The translations under genes were made by a program, and so were the position numbers. Shown here one piece after another: positions 1 to 5,060 of a stretch of DNA of 6,241 bases (position 1 is its first letter; every line of letters starts with the position of its first letter). Source of the DNA: Actinomycetota bacterium. Lineage in GTDB: Bacteria > Actinomycetota > Thermoleophilia > Gaiellales > Gaiellaceae. The stretch is taken from NCBI GenBank assembly GCA_013821525.1, contig JACDGR010000213.1, positions 1 through 6,241 of the forward strand. Reading direction: 5' to 3'. The notes below the pieces were generated by a model that worked only from the letters and a program-made list of their open reading frames with translations, was not told the origin of the DNA and made no database searches.

Positions 1-182
1 GCCTCGGCCCATCGCAGCTCCGGCAACATGTCGCGTGCCACGCGGACGAACGCCCGAACTGCCAGGTCGGCAGCGTCCCGGCTCCATTCATCGCTCTCCC
101 ACGGGGGCGCGCCCACGAGCGCCCACGAGCTGGCGAACGCCGAGCAAAACTCGGCCGCTTGAGTGCGGAGGGAGGCGGTCAT
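1..182 (-). CDS. Hypothetical protein, 3' end cut by the window edge (60 codons seen)
   Basis: Opens with an ATG (180-182) in an ATGA overlap with the preceding gene and stays open to position 1, so only the N-terminal 60 residues are visible. They are helical and Ala/Trp-rich (MTASLRTQAAEFCSAF, SWALVGAPPWESDEWSRDAADLAVRAFVRVARDM split across residues 20-52) with no recognised motif. GAAGG about ten bases upstream is a modest ribosome site. Continuation of the overlap pattern makes a real gene likely. Confidence 0.65.
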   Translation of the reverse strand, partial: MTASLRTQAAEFCSAFASSWALVGAPPWESDEWSRDAADLAVRAFVRVARDMLPELRWAE

Positions 183-487
183 CGGCGCACCGCCTTCTCA
201 GCCTCGAACGCCCGCGCATCATCGGCGAGCGCCTCGCAGTGGTACTTGGTTTCCGTGTAGTCGTTTTGGTAGAACGGATCCGCCATGGTCTTGGCGCGCT
301 TGTCGGCGGTGGTCCAGTCGTAGTCCGTCGCGTCGTACTCGATCTTCGCGTCGACGGCTTCGCCGTTCAGCACGGCAACAACGGCCAATGCCTCAGCCTC
401 GGTCTGTCGCCAGCAAACGTTCCACTGCGTGTGGTCGCTGTATTCGCCACACTGGCCGACGATGATCCAGATGACGTGAGCGGTCAT
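179..487 (-). CDS. Hypothetical phage protein (102 aa)
   Basis: I cannot name a family. The N terminus MTAHVIWIIVGQCGEYSDHTQWNVCW resembles small phage proteins that open with a hydrophobic strand and a G-x-Y-x-D ... W-x-V pattern followed by an EAEA helix (29-40). The rest is acidic and aromatic (YDATDYDWTTADKRAKT, DPFYQNDYTETKYH), ending in an Ala/Glu helix (EALADDARAFEAEKAV). Three cysteines (C13, C25, C84) do not form a clear metal site. Start and stop both lie in ATGA overlaps. Soluble, probably cytoplasmic. Confidence 0.75.
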   Translation of the reverse strand: MTAHVIWIIVGQCGEYSDHTQWNVCWRQTEAEALAVVAVLNGEAVDAKIEYDATDYDWTTADKRAKTMADPFYQNDYTETKYHCEALADDARAFEAEKAVRR

Positions 488-567
488 CGCTGCCCATGGC
501 GCAGCACGGTCTCTGCGAGATTACGGACGCTGGCTAGCGTGTCCATGACGAACGTTTCCTCGCTCAT
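484..567 (-). CDS. Mini-protein (27 aa)
   Basis: Tiny ORF bounded by two ATGA overlaps, one with the HNH gene and one with the 102-aa gene, with AAAGG seven bases before its ATG. The product MSEETFVMDTLASVRNLAETVL... is a plausible amphipathic helix. The exact fit between neighbours and the ribosome site argue for translation; no function can be suggested beyond coupling its neighbours. Confidence 0.5.
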   Translation of the reverse strand: MSEETFVMDTLASVRNLAETVLRHGQR

Positions 568-1064
568 GACACGGCCTTTAGCTGTCGGTTCACTTCGTCG
601 ATCTCCTCGGATATCAGAGTGCGAAAGTGCTCCGGCAAATGACGCCAGACGTGACCATCTCGAATTCTCGGAATCAGCGCAGGATCAACGCCGAATCGGC
701 GCGCGATTCGAAGCATCGGCATGCCCGTGTCGAGTAGCTCGCGGATCTGATGGACGTCTGCGGGCCTAAGCTTCTTTGCTGCACGCCCTTTGATCTGTTT
801 GTCGACGGCGTTGGTTGCATCGGTACCGAGCGACAAATGGTCTGGGTTGACGCACCATTTTTGGTCACAGCTGTGCTGCACGAGCATGCCTTTTGGTATC
901 GGACCCTTGAACGCGCGGTACGAAACGCGATGCGCGACCGTGCCGTTAGCTCCCGGAACTTTCGCGTTGCCGTATCCGTGACTGCCTATTGAGCGTAGCC
1001 ACATCCAGCAGCCGCAAAACGGAATCGGCACACATCGCGCCTCGATGTACTCGCGCAGAGACAT
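564..1064 (-). CDS. HNH homing-type endonuclease with C-terminal HTH (166 aa)
   Basis: Free-standing HNH nuclease of the HNH_3 type common in phages. The N-terminal half has C17/C19 (FCGCWMW), the GYG motif (30-32), the first catalytic His in VAHRVSYRAF (H45), and the signature HSCDQKWCVNPDHL, with H64, C66, C71, N73 and H76 as active-site and zinc-ligand candidates. Residues 99-143 form a helix-turn-helix that probably sets target choice (KLRPADVHQIREL ... MLRIARRFGVDPALIPRI ... HVWRHL), as in intron-type endonucleases. The ATG (1062-1064) follows the preceding TAG by two bases without an obvious Shine-Dalgarno; the end overlaps the next mini-ORF as ATGA. All key residues seem present, so it is probably active. 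It may be a selfish insert or may take part in phage DNA processing. Confidence 0.9.
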   Translation of the reverse strand: MSLREYIEARCVPIPFCGCWMWLRSIGSHGYGNAKVPGANGTVAHRVSYRAFKGPIPKGMLVQHSCDQKWCVNPDHLSLGTDATNAVDKQIKGRAAKKLRPADVHQIRELLDTGMPMLRIARRFGVDPALIPRIRDGHVWRHLPEHFRTLISEEIDEVNRQLKAVS

Positions 1065-1066
1065 GA

Positions 1067-1666
1067 CTAGCGGAGCACCCGTGCGATCGGTGACGGCTCG
1101 TGACCGATCTCGCAGCTCAGAAAAGGCAGGTCATCCTTCACGCCGGGCGCGTTCGGATGCGGATCAGGCTTGCTCGCGCCGTTGCTCGCCTTCTTGGCGC
1201 CCTGCATGTTGCGAATCTGCCCGCGCATCTGCGAACTGAACGACTTGAGATCGGCGCCCTTCAGCGGCTCCTTGAACGTGAAGCGACCGCCGCCCAAGCG
1301 GTTGACCCAGTTCACGCGAAGGCGCGTGTTGCCGTCGTATTCCTCGACCGAGCACGCGAGCTCGACCTCGTTCGGGAACAGCACGGCCACGCGCGCCTCG
1401 TCGATGTCGACCAGCTCGGCGATCTCATCGCCGGTCCAGCCGAGGTACTGGAGCGACTCGATGATTCGGTCGACGCCGGTGCGGCCCTTCTTGTCGGGCG
1501 TGTTGTGGAACGCAGCGATCCACGTGATGGTCTCGCCTGCGTGCTCTCCCTGCGAGACCTCGAACGTCAGCGCGATCTGACGGTTGCCGTTCTGCGACGG
1601 CGGCGAGATGGAAGCACCGCTAGCTGCGCGTGCGGTGTACGTGGCGTTTTCGAGCGGTAGCGTCAT
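1067..1666 (-). CDS. DUF669-like phage single-stranded DNA-binding protein (199 aa)
   Basis: Resembles the phage DUF669 family of single-strand DNA-binding proteins, usually found beside Sak4-type ATPases. Typical features are the N-terminal strand pair GNRQIALTFEVSQGEHAGETITWIAAF split over residues 27-53, the helix RIIESLQYLGWTGDEIAEL (67-85), and VEEYDGNTRLRVNWVNRLG (107-125) as an OB-like strand pair. A disordered Lys/Ser/Pro linker then leads to an acidic DDLPF tip (178-182) like that of bacterial SSB, which docks partner proteins. Unusually, 17 further residues (LSCEIGHEPSPIARVLR) follow the tip. The gene lies two bases from both neighbours. It probably coats single strands made by the nuclease and presents them to the ATPase. 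Confidence 0.85.
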   Translation of the reverse strand: MTLPLENATYTARAASGASISPPSQNGNRQIALTFEVSQGEHAGETITWIAAFHNTPDKKGRTGVDRIIESLQYLGWTGDEIAELVDIDEARVAVLFPNEVELACSVEEYDGNTRLRVNWVNRLGGGRFTFKEPLKGADLKSFSSQMRGQIRNMQGAKKASNGASKPDPHPNAPGVKDDLPFLSCEIGHEPSPIARVLR

Positions 1667-1668
1667 GA

Positions 1669-2736
1669 CTAGGTCTCCTGCGTGGTGGTGGTCGTGGCCT
1701 TGAGGCCGGCCAAGATGCGGTTGAGCGTGGACATGTCTGCGTTGGTTGACGCGGCGAGCATCGCGGTGCGCGTGGTCACCTTGCCGGTGGCGGTCGTGAA
1801 CTCCTCGGCACCGATGCGGTCGAGCTCGACAACGATATCGACGCGCAGGGATTCAAGCGTCGCGTCGCGTGCGCCGGACTGCGCAGCGGCGAACGGCGCC
1901 CAAGGGTGCGCGGCGTCGAGCTCGATTTCCGCGGGCAGCGAGAGGCGCGACTTCGCGTCCCACGCGGCTTCGCGGGCGAGCTCCACGAGCCGGCGGCCCG
2001 ACGACCAGCCGCGCGCGCGCTTGGTCTGCGATGCGTCACCGGCCAGCTTGGCCGAGCCGCCATCGAAGCGGATGAACCCGACCACGTCGCACCAATCTTT
2101 GAGCGTGCCGCCGAGCTTCTCGTGCACGCGGAGCTGGTAGCGGTCGAAGTCTTCGCCCTCGGGGTTCTTGAACGTCTTCACGAACGAGTGGCCGACAATG
2201 ACGATACTGATGCCCTTGGCGCGGATGCGGTCGAGGTTCTTGATCAGCGCGCGCATCTCGTCGAGCGCCTTCTGGTAGCCGCGGCCGAATCCGAAATCCT
2301 CAACGGACTGGTGACCGTTGGCCTTGCAGATGTGCTTGTGAATCAGCGCCTCGAGCGCGTCAGCCGTGTCGATGCCGATCGCCTTGTACGTCTGCTCCCA
2401 CGGGTTCGCCACGAGGTCGTCGATCGCGTCGAGCACGTCCTGATAGGTGTGCGGGACGTGGCCGCCCTCCTCGTCGCGGAACTTGTAGCGGGGCACGTCG
2501 ATGTTGTCCGAGCCGCCCTCGATATCGATCAGCAGGATGTCCGGCACGTCGGCGAGCAGCGACGACTTGCCCACTCCCTCGGGGCCGTAGAACAAATATC
2601 GAAGCGCCGAGCGAAGCTGACCCGTGATGACGGATCCCATCTTCGACGGTTTGGCGGCGGCGGGCACGCCAGGCGGGCGTGTGCCGTTGGCCGGCTTGGG
2701 AGCCGGCGCGGGTCGTGGTGCGTTTGCAGTAGCCAT
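1669..2736 (-). CDS. Sak4-like RecA-fold ATPase, phage nucleotide-binding protein (355 aa)
   Basis: Predicted ATP-dependent recombination protein of the phage Sak4/AAA_24 group, which assists single-strand annealing together with a phage binding protein. After a Pro/Ala-rich disordered N terminus (1-32), Walker A is GPEGVGKSS at 51-59. LLIDIEGGSD (68-77) follows the first strand, Walker B is KAIGIDTADA (118-127, D123), and IVIVGHSFVK (178-187) is the sensor-like strand with H183. The conserved block EKLGGTLKDWCDVVGFIRFD (206-225) is typical of the group. The C-terminal 90 residues look like a separate small helical region, and the last residues are a Thr run (TTTTTQET). The family usually has about 220-300 residues, so the termini are extended here. 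The stop is two bases before the binding-protein start, which fits a functional pair. Confidence 0.9.
   Translation of the reverse strand: MATANAPRPAPAPKPANGTRPPGVPAAAKPSKMGSVITGQLRSALRYLFYGPEGVGKSSLLADVPDILLIDIEGGSDNIDVPRYKFRDEEGGHVPHTYQDVLDAIDDLVANPWEQTYKAIGIDTADALEALIHKHICKANGHQSVEDFGFGRGYQKALDEMRALIKNLDRIRAKGISIVIVGHSFVKTFKNPEGEDFDRYQLRVHEKLGGTLKDWCDVVGFIRFDGGSAKLAGDASQTKRARGWSSGRRLVELAREAAWDAKSRLSLPAEIELDAAHPWAPFAAAQSGARDATLESLRVDIVVELDRIGAEEFTTATGKVTTRTAMLAASTNADMSTLNRILAGLKATTTTTQET
1675..1679 (-). promoter_or_regulatory. Shine-Dalgarno of the binding-protein gene
   Basis: AGGAG lies eight bases before the ATG at 1664-1666, within the last codons of the ATPase gene. It supports this start and translational coupling of the two genes. 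Confidence 0.6.
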
Positions 2737-2748
2737 AGAATCCTCTTT
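2737..2748 (-). promoter_or_regulatory. Strong Shine-Dalgarno of the ATPase gene
   Basis: AAAGAGGA (2741-2748 on the minus strand) lies four bases before the ATG at 2734-2736, in the 16-base gap after the nuclease stop. This is the largest gap between the promoter and the left edge, and the ATPase is one of the few genes with a ribosome site not embedded in another gene. This suggests independent, high translation. Confidence 0.75.
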
Positions 2749-2752
2749 CGAT

Positions 2753-3850
2753 TCAAGAGACAGCGACGAGCTCGGGATGAGCCTGTGCGCTTCTCGGAAA
2801 ACGGATCTCGTCGTCGGCCGAGGCTTGCCCGGCGCAGATAGGGAAGTAGCTGCACATCGATCCGAACGCGGCGCACGAATCAGGATTCGGCGGTGCCAGT
2901 CGAGCAGCGGCGAGCACCTCGGACATGCGGATGGTGTCGATGAGACCGAGGCGCAGGCGGTCGATCTCGCCGTCGAGCCGCACGACCTTCACGCGGCGGA
3001 AGAATTCGTCCGGCGCATCGGCGACCTCGTCGGCCACGCGCATCTCGTACTCATCGGCGGTCTCGTCGGTCTCGCGTTGGTTGGAGTACAGCGCCGGCGC
3101 CTCGGGCACGCCGTTCTCGTCGAGCCGCCAGCCGGTCGCCCTGCACACCGCGCAAGCCCGATCGCCGACGCGCATGGTGCCCTGCTTGCCCTGGAGGTTG
3201 CCGCCGCAGATCTTGCAGCCCTTGCCGAGCTTGTACTTGCGCTTGTCCTCGGGCGTCGCGAGCTTGCGCTCGTGGCCGGGGCGCTGGAGCACGTCATAGA
3301 TGCAGCCGACGATCTCGTGACCGAGCATCGTCGCGCCGTCGATGTAGATGCTGACCTGCGTGTCGACCGCGAGCCGCGCCCAGTACGAGCTGCCCGGCGA
3401 CGTATCCATGGACGTGCTCTTGTGCTCAAGCACCCACACGCTGCCATCGGTGAGGTCGCGGACGATCGCGTCGATCTTGCCGCCGATGCGGTAGCCGTCG
3501 AGCTCGTATTCAAACTGGATCTCGACGGCCAAGATCTCCCACGGCTCGGCGCCCCACTTGAGGTGGTAGCCGAAGATCAGCACGCGCAGCTTGGCGCGCT
3601 CGATCTTATCGGCAACAGTGTCGATGACTGCGAGCGCAGCGGCGAGACGATCGTCATGCTCGCCATTCCTGGCGGTGAGCGCGAGACCCTGCCACGCCTT
3701 GAAGTACGCCTCAAGCGCAGCGTGTGCGAGCGTGCCGAACCGCATGACGCTGGTCTCGGGGCCGCGGATGTTGAGCGTGTAGCGAAGGTGGTGCTTGTAG
3801 ACGCAGGAGCGCAACACTTTGAGACGCGATGACGTGTAGAGTTCGCTCAT
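2753..3850 (-). CDS. PD-(D/E)XK nuclease, Cas4/AddB-like with probable Fe-S cluster and inserted zinc ribbon (365 aa)
   Basis: Predicted DNA exonuclease of the RecB/Cas4 branch. Core motifs in order: C16 in an N-terminal helix (LRSCVYKHH), H43 in RFGTLAHAALEAYF, E110 in LAVEIQFEYEL, D127 in GGKIDAIV, E142-x-K144 in VLEHKST, and Q165 in DTQVSIYI. Near the end, C326-x6-C333-x5-C339 with C16 forms the four-cysteine set expected for the [4Fe-4S] clasp of AddB/Cas4-type nucleases. Between Q165 and the clasp sits an extra C212-x2-C215 ... C233-x2-C236 zinc-ribbon segment (CKICGG ... CAVC). The ATG (3848-3850) overlaps the preceding stop, with GGAG six bases upstream; the frame is open further upstream, but that part lies inside the zinc-ribbon gene. 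With the neighbouring ATPase and binding protein it probably resects ends for phage recombination. Confidence 0.9.
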   Translation of the reverse strand: MSELYTSSRLKVLRSCVYKHHLRYTLNIRGPETSVMRFGTLAHAALEAYFKAWQGLALTARNGEHDDRLAAALAVIDTVADKIERAKLRVLIFGYHLKWGAEPWEILAVEIQFEYELDGYRIGGKIDAIVRDLTDGSVWVLEHKSTSMDTSPGSSYWARLAVDTQVSIYIDGATMLGHEIVGCIYDVLQRPGHERKLATPEDKRKYKLGKGCKICGGNLQGKQGTMRVGDRACAVCRATGWRLDENGVPEAPALYSNQRETDETADEYEMRVADEVADAPDEFFRRVKVVRLDGEIDRLRLGLIDTIRMSEVLAAARLAPPNPDSCAAFGSMCSYFPICAGQASADDEIRFPRSAQAHPELVAVS

Positions 3851-4098
3851 GCGGCGCTCCGTTGCTCGCGGCAGTCGTTGCGATGCCCGCCGCCGTGCAT
3901 CTGGCAGCTCGTGCAAAACCGCTCCGGCTTCACGTGCTGCCCCGTCGACACGTACGGCGTCGACCTGACGCCGTGGTACTCGTTGCACGGGTCGCACTTC
4001 GACTTGCCGGGGATGGCGGTGCGCTTGAGGCACGTCGTGCAGAGGCCGGCAGCTCGGGCGCGATCGCGGCGAGCCTTTTGGTATGCGGCGGTGGTCAC
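3847..4098 (-). CDS. Small zinc-ribbon protein (83 aa)
   Basis: Two probable metal sites are visible. The first is C20-x2-C23 ... C35-x2-C38 (LCTTCLKRTAIPGKSKCDPC), the short treble-clef/zinc-ribbon pattern common in small phage proteins. The second is C62-x2-C65 followed by H68, H72 and C76 (FCTSCQMHGGGHRNDC). The first 17 residues are basic and helical (AYQKARRDRARAAG), suited to nucleic-acid contact. The GTG (4096-4098) makes a GTGA overlap with the preceding gene, with GAAGG about four bases upstream. The same frame is open further upstream but without comparable support. Its stop overlaps the nuclease start as ATGA, so it is co-translated with the nuclease and may be an accessory to it or a separate regulator; neither is proven. 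Confidence 0.8.
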   Translation of the reverse strand: MTTAAYQKARRDRARAAGLCTTCLKRTAIPGKSKCDPCNEYHGVRSTPYVSTGQHVKPERFCTSCQMHGGGHRNDCREQRSAA

Positions 4099-4685
4099 GG
4101 CGCCTTCACGTGCTCGCTCCACGCCTCGACGTTCGCGACGATGCAACGTCCTGGTCCGAAGCGGTGAATCTCCTCCTCGACGAGCGATGGTGGGTAGAGC
4201 TTGTGGTCTTTCTTTGGACCGTTCGCCGCGAGGTCCTCGAGGCGCCGATCACCGGACGTCAACTCGACGGTTCGCCAGCCGGGCAACAACACGTATTCGT
4301 CGCCCGAAACGTTGCGGACGTACCCGATCAACGTGGCTGCGTAGTACCCGGGCAATTTGATCAGTTTCAGTCCGTCTCTCATGTCGTTTTCCTCGAGGAG
4401 TTGTCGGCGTTGCTCGCGCAGGATGACAGCAGCGATGGTAGCGGTGGTGGTGGCTGTGGCGACGGTAGCGGTGGTGACGGCGGGGGCGGCGGTGGCGGTG
4501 GCGGTAGCGGTAGCGGTGGTGGCGGCTGCGGCGATGGTAGCGGTGGCGGTGGTGGTGGTGGACCAATGCGACTCGGCCGCAACGATCGACCAATGCAATG
4601 CCGTCGCGATCTTCGTGATGCTGTCGCCGCGATCCATGTGGCGGTCGTGAATCACGGTGCGGTCGAGCGGGTCGGAGAGCTTCAT
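4095..4685 (-). CDS. Hypothetical protein with HTH-like start and Thr/Ala low-complexity linker (196 aa; possibly two fused genes)
   Basis: The ATG (4683-4685) overlaps the preceding stop as ATGA, and the TGA overlaps the next GTG. Three parts can be seen. Residues 1-41 resemble a short helix-turn-helix (DSITKIATALHWSIVAAESHW). Residues 42-86 are nearly all Thr and Ala, encoded by an imperfect ACC/GCC/GCT repeat. Residues 87-196 form a normal-looking globular domain (LIKLPGYYAATLIGYVRN, DEYVLLPGWRTVEL, HRFGPGRCIVANVEAW). An ATG at codon 102 (4380-4382) has GAGGA seven bases upstream and would give a 95-residue protein that looks complete by itself. The C-terminal domain is therefore well supported, while the fusion through the repeat is uncertain. 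I do not recognise a family for either part. Confidence 0.65.
   Translation of the reverse strand: MKLSDPLDRTVIHDRHMDRGDSITKIATALHWSIVAAESHWSTTTTATATIAAAATTATATATATAAPAVTTATVATATTTATIAAVILREQRRQLLEENDMRDGLKLIKLPGYYAATLIGYVRNVSGDEYVLLPGWRTVELTSGDRRLEDLAANGPKKDHKLYPPSLVEEEIHRFGPGRCIVANVEAWSEHVKAP
4380..4394 (-). promoter_or_regulatory. Internal ribosome site and start within the 196-aa gene
   Basis: GAGGA (4390-4394) stands seven bases before an in-frame ATG (4380-4382). The bases ATGA here (4379-4382) also contain the stop of the proline-rich alternate frame that crosses the repeat, reproducing the 4-base overlap used at most junctions in this operon. This supports an independently translated 95-residue product ending at 4095. 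Confidence 0.5.
4431..4562. repeat. Imperfect trinucleotide-type GC-rich repeat, open in all six frames
   Basis: The plus strand is built almost only from GGT, GGC, AGC and GAY triplets. It encodes Thr/Ala on the minus strand in the gene's frame, Pro-rich and His/Arg-rich sequence in the other minus frames, and Gly/Ser-rich sequence in the exactly opposed plus frame. A 44-base unit at 4437-4480 recurs at 4509-4552 (72-base offset, a multiple of three) with six mismatches. Only one G-tract longer than four is present (GGGGG near 4482), so any G-quadruplex would mostly be of the weak two-layer type. This looks like repeat expansion by slippage or unequal exchange. Confidence 0.85.
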
Positions 4686-4837
4686 TTCCGCCCCACTCGC
4701 ATCCGACTCAAGTCCAAGCGCATCGCCCGCCGCCGACGTGCAATGGCGCGAGCAGTACCGAAGCGGACGTCGTCCTCGATGCCGGCGATGCAGCAGGCGA
4801 TGATCAGAGCCAGCGCGATAGCTACCAGGTAGATCAT
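4682..4837 (-). CDS. Single-span membrane peptide with basic tail (51 aa)
   Basis: Residues 2-20 (IYLVAIALALIIACCIAGI) form an uninterrupted hydrophobic helix with two cysteines. An acidic spot (EDD, 21-23) and a strongly basic tail (ARRRRAMRLDLSRMRVGRK) follow. The positive-inside rule predicts the N terminus outside and the tail in the cytoplasm. IIAC resembles a lipobox, but no positive charge precedes the hydrophobic run, so a lipoprotein is less likely. The ATG (4835-4837) lies five bases after the preceding TAA, with AAAGG about eleven bases upstream; the end overlaps the next gene as ATGA. Function unknown. Confidence 0.65.
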   Translation of the reverse strand: MIYLVAIALALIIACCIAGIEDDVRFGTARAIARRRRAMRLDLSRMRVGRK

Positions 4838-4842
4838 GACCG

Positions 4843-4965
4843 TTATGCCTTTCCGCGAATTTCATCGTCAATCCATGTCCGGCCGGTGCCGAATCGAATC
4901 GCGAGCGCGACAATCCGTAGATTGCGCGCGATGATGAGGTACCAATAACGGTCGATTTCCTTCAT
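4843..4965 (-). CDS. Hypothetical mini-protein (40 aa)
   Basis: Unrecognised 40-residue product with a strong ribosome site (AGGAGGA, three bases upstream) and an ATGA overlap with the preceding ORF. The sequence begins MKEIDRYWYLIIARNLRIVAL, aromatic and moderately hydrophobic, followed by a polar tail (GRTWIDDEIRGKA). The hydrophobic part is interrupted by Arg and Asn, so it looks more like an amphipathic peripheral helix than a membrane span. It ends with the only TAA stop among the assigned genes, followed by a 5-base gap before the next ATG. Confidence 0.6.
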   Translation of the reverse strand: MKEIDRYWYLIIARNLRIVALAIRFGTGRTWIDDEIRGKA

Positions 4966-5060
4966 CGCTCCTCCTGCTCCTCTCGCTCGCACTCGGCGTC
5001 ATGTGCCCGCTGCTCCTCGCGCTCGCGCCACTGCAAAATCTCAGCTTCCTCGGTGGTCAC
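4962..5060 (-). CDS. Glu/Arg-rich mini-protein (32 aa)
   Basis: Very short ORF supported mainly by its junctions: its GTG overlaps the preceding stop (GTGA) and its TGA overlaps the next ATG (ATGA). The product is a highly charged single helix (REREEQRAH, CEREEQEER) with one Cys. Its last codons, all GAG/CAG/CGA, double as an excellent Shine-Dalgarno (AGGAGGA) for the next gene. It may therefore act chiefly as a translated leader coupling that gene to the operon. The GTG itself has a weak ribosome site, so its level probably depends on read-in from upstream ribosomes. Confidence 0.55.
   Translation of the reverse strand: MTTEEAEILQWREREEQRAHDAECEREEQEER
4969..4975 (-). promoter_or_regulatory. 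Strong Shine-Dalgarno inside the 32-aa ORF
   Basis: The minus strand reads AGGAGGA three bases before the ATG at 4963-4965, one of the strongest ribosome sites in the window. It is embedded in the Glu-rich tail of the upstream mini-protein and fixes the start of the 40-aa ORF. Confidence 0.7.

Noticed and set aside
111..130. Ten-base tandem repeat GCCCACGAGC twice
   Set aside because: Not a multiple of three and lying in a coding region without disturbing its frame; likely chance in GC-rich sequence.
35..769. Plus-strand 244-codon frame
   Set aside because: Lies opposite four tightly overlapping minus-strand genes including the HNH nuclease; low-complexity Arg/Pro/Ser composition and no ribosome site.
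1906..3832. Long plus-strand open frames opposite the ATPase and nuclease genes (311 and 402 codons)
   Set aside because: They are antisense shadows of two well-recognised minus-strand genes; their translations are Arg/Ala/Val-rich without motifs, as expected opposite GC-rich coding sequence.
2753..3850. Nuclease taken as a true CRISPR Cas4
   Set aside because: No cas1, cas2 or repeat array is present; the neighbours are phage recombination genes, and the inserted zinc ribbon is not a Cas4 hallmark.
2753..4033. Longer form of the nuclease starting about 60 codons upstream
   Set aside because: The extra N-terminal residues lie inside the zinc-ribbon gene and are Arg/Pro-rich; the ATG at 3850 has a Shine-Dalgarno and the ATGA overlap, and the family N terminus with C16 starts there.
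4431..4562. Repeat read as a CRISPR array or as iterons of an origin
   Set aside because: There are no unique spacers of constant length, and the repeat is triplet-periodic and in frame with a gene.
4083..4832. Plus-strand 249-codon frame with a Gly/Ser-rich centre
   Set aside because: Its ends are antisense to supported genes and it has no convincing start; only its glycine-rich centre is of interest and is reported as a repeat.
4095..4913. Longer form of the Thr/Ala-linker gene (272 codons)
   Set aside because: The extension covers the membrane-peptide gene in another frame; the ATG at 4685 fits the overlap pattern.
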